Below, piece by piece: positions 57,973 to 64,000 of a stretch of DNA of 64,000 nucleotides; position 1 is the stretch's first letter; each line of letters begins with the position of its first letter. The stretch lies in NCBI GenBank assembly GCA_963678675.1, contig OY783193.1:17806427-17870426 (forward strand), read 5' to 3'. Origin of the DNA: Xiphydria camelus (taxonomy: Eukaryota; Arthropoda; Insecta; Hymenoptera; Xiphydriidae). Under the pieces are notes generated by a model. It had not been told where the DNA came from, searched no databases, and was given only the letters and a program-made list of their open reading frames with translations. The position numbers were made by a program, and so were the translations under genes.

Positions 57973-58528
57973 TACCGTAAAGACGAAACAAGCTTTGATA
58001 CCTAAGGTGGTACCGGTGAAAGAGCCTCCTAGCGACCGGTAGGCGAATTGATGCGAGCCGCTGTAAACCAATAGAGCGCCGCGCTTTAGGCTGGGTATCC
58101 ACCGGATCGGGCCGATCGCTGGGCACTTGATCGCTGTATTTATATATATACCCAAGTGCCCAGCGATCGGCCCGATTTTGGTCGGCCCGATCCGGTGGAC
58201 ACCCGGCCTTACGAAGCTCTGACACCTGTTTGTACAACATGGCCGCCGTTCCATAGAGTACGTAATTTATGTAGAATACCCCGTGACGTCACGCCGATAC
58301 CTCCTATTGCCGATACTTTGCCGACGGTAACGAATTTGATGGTTAGAGTTGGCTTGAGAAGAGTGCGCTGTGTGTGCTGGGTGAGAGCGAAAAATATTGT
58401 AGTCTGATTTTCCGATAGCTGTCAATTCGAGAGATCAAGGCGCCTAACCTCGAAATCGTGAATTTGCGAATACAAAGTATCGGCAATATAGGTATCAAAG
58501 CTTGTTTCGTTCGGCCTAAACATACGGT
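57973..58528. repeat. Hairpin C of the cluster, with nested MITE
   Basis: GAAACAAGCTTTGATACCTA near 57984 is inverted near 58510. The loop holds GTTAGAGTTGGCTTGAGAAG (also in hairpin A) and CTGTCAATTCGAGAGATCAA, then GGCGCCTAACCTCGAAAT. A Harbinger-type MITE is nested at 58091-58209. Confidence 0.75.
58091..58209. mobile_element. Tiny Harbinger-type MITE
   Basis: Ends GGCTGGGTATCCACCGGATC and inverted GGCCGGGTGTCCACCGGATC are flanked by TTA on both sides (58088-58090, 58210-58212). At about 119 bp, it is almost all stem. Confidence 0.8.
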
Positions 58529-58678
58529 ACATGCGGTACATGTAAATTTGTGCACTGAATTAATCCACTCCGATTGAAGCTGCCAGTAAGTATTATTAAA
58601 GAATTTTACTGTAAATATTAAATGCTGTACTGTGCGGTGTTATTAGAGTATTTTGAGGTTACGGAATATTGCCATGAC

Positions 58679-58856
58679 ATATACCAAATGTCGCACGGGA
58701 AACCGATCAGGCGGGGGCCTTCTGAATTTCTCTGAATTTGACTTCGGCAGTGCTTGGACGGTGCTCGAGTGATTCATAAATTGCACTGCCGAAGTCAAAT
58801 TCAGAGAAATTCAGAAGGCCCCCGCCTGATCGGTTTCCCGTGCGACATTCGGTATA
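58679..58856. repeat. Hairpin D, 75-bp arms
   Basis: TACCAAATGTCGCACGGGAA and GGCGGGGGCCTTCTGAATTT pair fully with 58783-58856. The loop has GTGCTTGGACGGTGCTCGAG. CTGAATTTGACTTCGGCAGT also occurs, diverged, in hairpin A. Confidence 0.9.
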
Positions 58857-58861
58857 TATAC

Positions 58862-59248
58862 AGGGTGACTGGTACCGCGCCGTATTCCTTTTTGAAGAGG
58901 TGTTAGTAGAGACAATTTGCAGTCGATTGAACCACAATGTGCATAATCCACTTGTTGATAGTTTTCAAGATATTTATTTTCTTGCACATTTAAAGTTTTC
59001 AATTTCAATCTAGTCTGTACTTTTTCATTACGTGCAATTTTAAATGCCTCACCCTTAATTTTGTTTTCTTTGCAAGCTTCAGTATACCATGCATGAGCGT
59101 TACGACAATACTGAATCATTTTTTTTGTAACGTCAAAATTCTCAATTCCTCCTATATTATTAAGCGCATCATATACTTGTCTTTGGGCTACTAGTGATTC
59201 TTCATTTAAATTTTCAATATTGTTACCGTAATAATTAAGGGAAACCAT
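58862..59248 (-). CDS. Unidentified frame, likely mobile-element protein tail
   Basis: The minus frame from ATG 59248 reads MVSLNYYGNNIENLNEESLV, then QVYDALNNIGGIENFDVTKK, MIQYCRNAHAWYTEACKEN, a Lys-rich helix and NVQENKYLENYQQVDYAHC, and runs into the repeat at 58862, which begins TACAGGGTGACTGG like other hairpin-element ends. It looks helical, basic and coiled-coil-like. I do not recognise the family; by context (59350-59460 is a TGGAAAAGTCAGGGAATT-type repeat known from many animal genomes) it is more likely transposon than host. It is truncated at its C-terminus. Confidence 0.35.
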
Positions 59249-59339
59249 GACATCAAATCAATCTCAATGTTACCGAAAAATGGCACTACGCAAAGTTTGC
59301 CACCTTTTATTCGTATTTTTGTAACAAACTCTGATGCGA

Positions 59340-59463
59340 AGTGACTGAAAAAAAATTCTTGTTTCAAAAAAATTTTCCCTGACCTTTCCATGGCTTTTCC
59401 ATGTCGAACAAAATTCCCTGACTTTTCCAGGTTTTCCAGAATTCCCTGACCAGTGAACACCAT
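59340..59463 (-). repeat. TGGAAA..TCAGGGAATT word repeat
   Basis: On minus, TCAGGGAATTCTGGAAAACC, TGGAAAAGTCAGGGAATTTT and ATGGAAAGGTCAGGGAAA follow one another. This word repeat is known from ends of animal DNA transposons. Confidence 0.5.
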
Positions 59464-61126
59464 GAAATTTACTTACGTACGGTAATATTAATTTCTCTCT
59501 CGTTCATCAAGACAACGTTTTTATATTCTGCCAAAAATTCTCAATAAATCTTCATTACACACTAGCGGCCTTCTACAAATTGATGATAATTTAGGTCGAT
59601 CATTTATCGAGCTATGGTCAGTGTTACAATTGTACCGTGCTACAATTTATTGTACTCGTTCTTTCCTACAATACTATCTATAGCTACTTTAAATACGTTA
59701 CGGTCCATCAATCTTATTTCTTGAAAACCAAAAGGCGGCGCTAAACGAAAATATTTTAAGACATCTCGTTTCCCCACAAAAGGTTGAATAACAAATACAT
59801 TTAACGAAACGTGCCTTCTGCCTGGAGATGACGTCGTTTCATTGGATCAATCAACGAAGAGTCCACCAGTAATTCTCACTTTTAGACGCTGGTGATTCTT
59901 CTCATTTAGAGGAAAGTGGGGTGAAATGAAACGCTGGGTTGGCCCGCAATCGCCGTGCTATGCAATGGTTGTGGCGAGTCTCTGCATGTTTTCGAATATT
60001 TGTTGAGTTGGCAACAGTATCTCGGACATATGTCCTAATGAAATTAATACCCCCCCCCCCTGTTATTATAATTTACGCGATCTCTATTTCTGAACACTCT
60101 TGCTGCCAACTCAAAATACATTCGAAAACCTGGAAAAACTCACCCCAAGGGCCTCGAGTTTATTCAGAGTCGTCCCAGTTTCATTTAACTTACATTGAAT
60201 ACAAGTGAAAAAAGCCATGCGGCCATGAAACTATGTTATTTCAATAAAACCAGTCCGAAAATTCGAACTTTGGTATTGAAATGAATGATTCATACATTTT
60301 GTCACTTTTTATGTGAGTAAAAATAATCCATATCTGTACCTCAGAGCCAGACTATGCGTTAAGTCCATAGTCTTAACATAGGACTTAACATAGTCTGGCT
60401 CTGAGGTACAGATATTTAATACTTCAAAGTGTATGTGATTGGATTAAAACAATAATCTTCAATTCATAAAAATACACTATCGAATATGGGATTAGAAAAG
60501 ATAATATTCAATTGGTAAACGCATCTTTCGGGAGAAACTTCCGGATTGACGTAAACTGTTCTGGAGTTATGGGAGGGTTGGAGGCTCAAGGCGCAGAGGA
60601 GGTAGGGTGATAAGAAAGGAGGGGGGAGGGTGAGAAACATAATAGGGTGGGGCGCTTTGCTTCCGCTTTTGAATCGATTCAACGGCGGCTACAGCTGGAG
60701 CCTCATTCCATTGCGTACTCGCCAGTGGTTCTCTATCTCCTCTATTCGCCATAAAACTGATTCCGAATGGTAATTACGTAGTGGAACTAATTATCGTATG
60801 CAACTCGTCCGTTTGTAACTTTAAACAAAAATATACGTTACTACATTTGTCCTACAAAAGACACATTCACTTTTTATTTCTCCTTCACAACGTCTCCATC
60901 CACGTAAGAAGTTGTTGTTTATCTCATTACGCATCTATGCATGTACATACTTGTAAACGGTAAGCAAAAGCTCTTGGCTGAAAGTTTTCATGTCTCTTGA
61001 ATAATGAAGAATAAATATATTGCGTTCAACGATATATCGGAGAACTAGCGTAAGATTTTAAGAACAACGCCAGTCAATAACGAGTTGTTGCTCCAATGGA
61101 ATAAACCAACGACATTTTATTCCACC
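59464..61126. other. Unassigned DNA with two hairpins
   Basis: A perfect hairpin of about 26-bp outer arms (TATCTGTACCTCAGAGCCAG) lies at 60330-60414. A weaker inverted pair, TTGAGTTGGCAAC and its partner, lies at 60003-60115. A C run is at 60049-60060. No gene recognised. Confidence 0.45.
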
Positions 61127-61130
61127 TTAA

Positions 61131-62249
61131 GGAGTTTAGACCGTTTTCTGCGGGGGGGTGAAACGCAAGGGAAATCTATTGTTTTTCTGCAGGGTTCCAA
61201 TTCCTGAAACTGAAAAACTTGAAAAATATTATTTACAAAAAATAATAAGTACGAATGGAAAAACTGTTTTTCACGTCTATTTCACTTTATATTAATATTT
61301 GTTCTAATTTAGAAAATATATAATTATTTAAAAATGTTCTTTTTAATTTATGAAAAAATATCGAAAATCCGTCGGAAACCTGGCAACGATGTGGCAGAGG
61401 TAATTTTCAGTGCAGTAGTTGGCTACATTGAGCACTAGATTTTAGTGCGTGGCATGGCGTGCACGGCGATTGAGATGCGCTCTAGTGGCAAGGGTAAGCA
61501 TTAAAAGCGTTACACTTTCTACACGGTACATATCGAAAGTTAATATTTTGTAAGAATCAGTAACAAATCCTATAAATGAAAGGTTGTTTTTCATTATGCC
61601 GAAGCCGAGACAATCGTGTAGGGGTGCAAAAATCGCCCTGAAAAAACGCAATGTAACGTCTTTAATGATGTCGACGACGCTGAATATTGCCTACTGCAGC
61701 GCCACCACTCGGGCATGTACGAGCCCTATAGACCACTCAATCTAGCGTTTGCAACGTTGCCACAGTTCTCAAGAAGAAATTCGTTTTCGCTACAAATTTG
61801 ACACTTTCCATATTATTTTATTTTATTTCTCGACAACGAAACACAGGAAGAGTTTAAAAATAATACCAAATTAAAGTTTATTAATTATTCTAAACGTCTA
61901 ATTTTTCCATAAATTTACCATCATTTTTTTTCAAAATATCGAATTTTGTTCATCGATCCTGCATTGCAGAACTGTAAGTACTCTCATCATTTTAACAACA
62001 ATTAGTCAAAATTTGAAGAAATAATACATTTTAATATATATTAACTAAATATTGAATAACTTTAGCATTGGTAAAATATTTTATATAGCATGAAGTTCAG
62101 ATGAGGTTAGAAAAGAAATTTAATTATTTTTTTTTCGAAAACGGTACACACAAAAAATCTGAAAAATTACAGTCATTACAATAATTCCATAATTATTTGA
62201 TAATTTTTTCAGATTTTTTCCATCATTTTGACTTTACGGACTAAACTCC
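61131..62249. mobile_element. TTAA-flanked element, GGAGTTTAG ends
   Basis: Inverted ends GGAGTTTAGACCG and GGAGTTTAGTCCG with TTAA on both sides (61127-61130, 62250-62253). 1.1 kb. The middle (61440-61760) is GC-richer with short frames lacking domains. Same target as 36916-39082. Confidence 0.75.
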
Positions 62250-62253
62250 TTAA

Positions 62254-62858
62254 GTATTCTTGGTCTAGTTCACTCGTTATCCATCGCAAGAATGGACCAG
62301 GATTCTCAGCCGGATGCTAAGATATAGATAGACTCGGACCCAGTAATTAGTGGAAAATCTGTAATAATGTATCATTAGTGGAACAAATACGAATCCTCCA
62401 CCAACCAACGGGCGGTGCAAAGCTCTAGCGCCCCTGCATGAGAATCCGAGCAGTAATGGAAGGAAAGGAGGAGGAATTCACTCTACCAAAGCTGATCACT
62501 TGTTAGTGGCCAGCAGGGTTTACGAGAGCTCGTGCCTTATAGTCTAAGATCCGAACTAGAGACGTTCTTCACCGATCTGCTTACCGGATGAAAAGTATTT
62601 TTTATCAAACATAATACGTCAATGAACATATCGCGTATGGGTAGGCTAATAAAATATGCTCAAGACTACCCTTAAAACTATATAAACAGGTGAGCTGATA
62701 TGAGCAATTTGCAACGATCTACTTACCAATTAAACTATATATGAAAATAAAGATAATTTTATTGCAAACACGATGGTATAACCCTACCTGCAAAAAATCG
62801 GTCATGAATCAGGGTTGTAAGAGGCTTTGAAATTTATCGGAGCTAGCCAAGATGCGCG
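62254..62858. other. Unassigned DNA
   Basis: No gene, repeat end or RNA recognised; 62330-62560 is somewhat GC-richer. Confidence 0.4.
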
Positions 62859-62860
62859 TA

Positions 62861-63999
62861 CTACAGGGACATTTGCTATAGCACGCAACGTAGGAAGTGG
62901 GCGCGACGCGACGGTTAGATGAGAGAGAGTGCATACATGCTGCTTCCTCGTACGATTGACAAAGATAACACTACTAAAATGCCGAGAAAACGCGACTACA
63001 ATGGAGTAGGTACTGGCAGTAAACTTTTAATTACTTTAAATTAAATATAAAATATTAAAATGTGAAAGATTTTTCAAATATTTTCAACTAAATATATGGA
63101 TGGGGAAATATTAATATTTCTATCACAGAATAATAATATGTTAGTGATAATTATTCGATAAATTTTATCTATTCTATAAAAATACCACAGCAAACAAACA
63201 GAAAAATTACATTTTTTAGAGAGCGATAAAAAATCATTAACAAATTGACGGTGTAAAAAAACTCTATTATAAAACAATGAATACAATAACAATCTTTACA
63301 AAGATTATAACAATATTACAACAAATACAATATTATAGCCTTCCAAAAACTTGTATGTTGCTGGAATAAGAGAGAGAGAGAGAGAGAGTGCCCAGATTTT
63401 ATATAACAGTAACCTAAACAACGCAAAGACTCCAAGAAGAATTTTTCTTAACAATTTATCATTTCAACTTATGAAATCTCACTTAGAGGAAAAGTCTAGA
63501 ATTTCGTCTTTACCTTCAGATATTTTTAATGCGTTACAAACCCACCCCATGAGCCATCGCCTCGACTGTCTGTTTATCACATGTTCGGAAAAAACTTTCA
63601 CTCGAAAACCCGGTAAGAACGTTTTTCCCCTTTTTCTGTACTTTCGAGAAAGAGCCATAAAGTAATAAATTGTCCCTTCTCCAGACAGGCAAAAATAAAA
63701 ATGCAAAGTTAGTTGAATCTTGAACGAAAATAATTTTACCAGGGATCCAACAGTAATTGATTGAAAAAAATAACGATTGAAAAAGATACTACATTACATT
63801 TATGTCATAATGGAGCACGTATTTTTCCGCAAACTGAGGAATGTAAACAGCGAGTCGCTCGTAGTCGCTTTTTCTCGGTATTTTAGTAGTGTTATCTTTG
63901 TCAATCGTACGAGGAAGCAGCATGTACGCACTCTCTCTCATCTAACCGTCGCGTCGCGCCCACTTCCTACGTTGCGTCCTGTAGCAAATTTCCCTGTAG
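62861..63999. mobile_element. Element with about 140-bp inverted ends
   Basis: CTACAGGGACATTTGCTATA at 62861 is inverted at 63999, and 62861-63000 matches 63860-63999 almost fully (GGGCGCGACGCGACGGTTAG in both). TA precedes the left end; the window ends one base after the right end. The interior is AT-rich with a GA repeat at 63371-63388 and no transposase. Confidence 0.85.
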
Positions 64000-64000
64000 T

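Overview
The window is AT-rich, intron-bearing eukaryotic DNA. It looks like an insect genome, possibly hymenopteran: it holds mariner, pogo-like, PIF/Harbinger, ISL2EU, TTAA-type and hairpin MITEs, CR1-like and I/R1-like LINEs, and GT-AG introns, with no operons or bacterial signals. This is inference from element families; no marker gene names the species. I saw no rRNA, tRNA or CRISPR array. A 200-N assembly gap lies at 51314-51513.

Host coding sequence is sparse. The best candidate is a minus-strand first coding exon at 35437-35722, an acidic Ser/Pro-rich N-terminus with a 5' splice donor. Weaker exon candidates are 3786-4112 (-) and 18348-18507 (+). Most of the window reads as intron or intergenic DNA packed with transposons.

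Layout. 0-8 kb: a pogo-like MITE with a second MITE nested in it, a TATATA-flanked element carrying a repeated 14-mer, a TA-flanked element with the GGGGAGA-type end, and a foldback mariner MITE. 8.6-13.4 kb: a 5'-truncated LINE (RNase H end) with a 14-bp target duplication, split by a complete-ended ISL2EU element (AT duplication, 14-bp inverted ends). That element carries a three-exon THAP/DDE transposase, an inverted partial second transposase and a piece of a YqaJ-type nuclease. 13.9-17.5 kb: three PIF/Harbinger-type elements end to end, sharing TTA. 18.8-27.8 kb: a chimeric minisatellite, long hairpin MITEs, two more GGGG-ended elements and a GGGCCGG MITE. 28-36 kb: Harbinger remnants, hairpins (one split by a SINE-like insert), a mariner remnant and the host exon. 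36.9-40.7 kb: two TTAA-flanked elements and a TAA-flanked element built of TCGAC pentamers. 40.7-51.1 kb: a CR1-like LINE broken by two hairpin elements, followed by a second truncated LINE inserted in a CT-rich repeat. 51-54 kb: little recognisable. 54.3-58.9 kb: a dense run of adjacent palindromes. 59-64 kb: unidentified remnants, a TTAA-flanked element, and an element with ends of about 140 bp that finishes at the window edge.

The clearest biology is the ISL2EU element with its nuclease partner, the end-to-end Harbinger array, and the cluster of palindromes at 55.6-58.9 kb, several of which share a loop core while their arms differ. All recognised transposon genes carry frameshifts, stops or truncations, so the region looks like a graveyard. 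Its sharp target duplications still let the insertion order be read.
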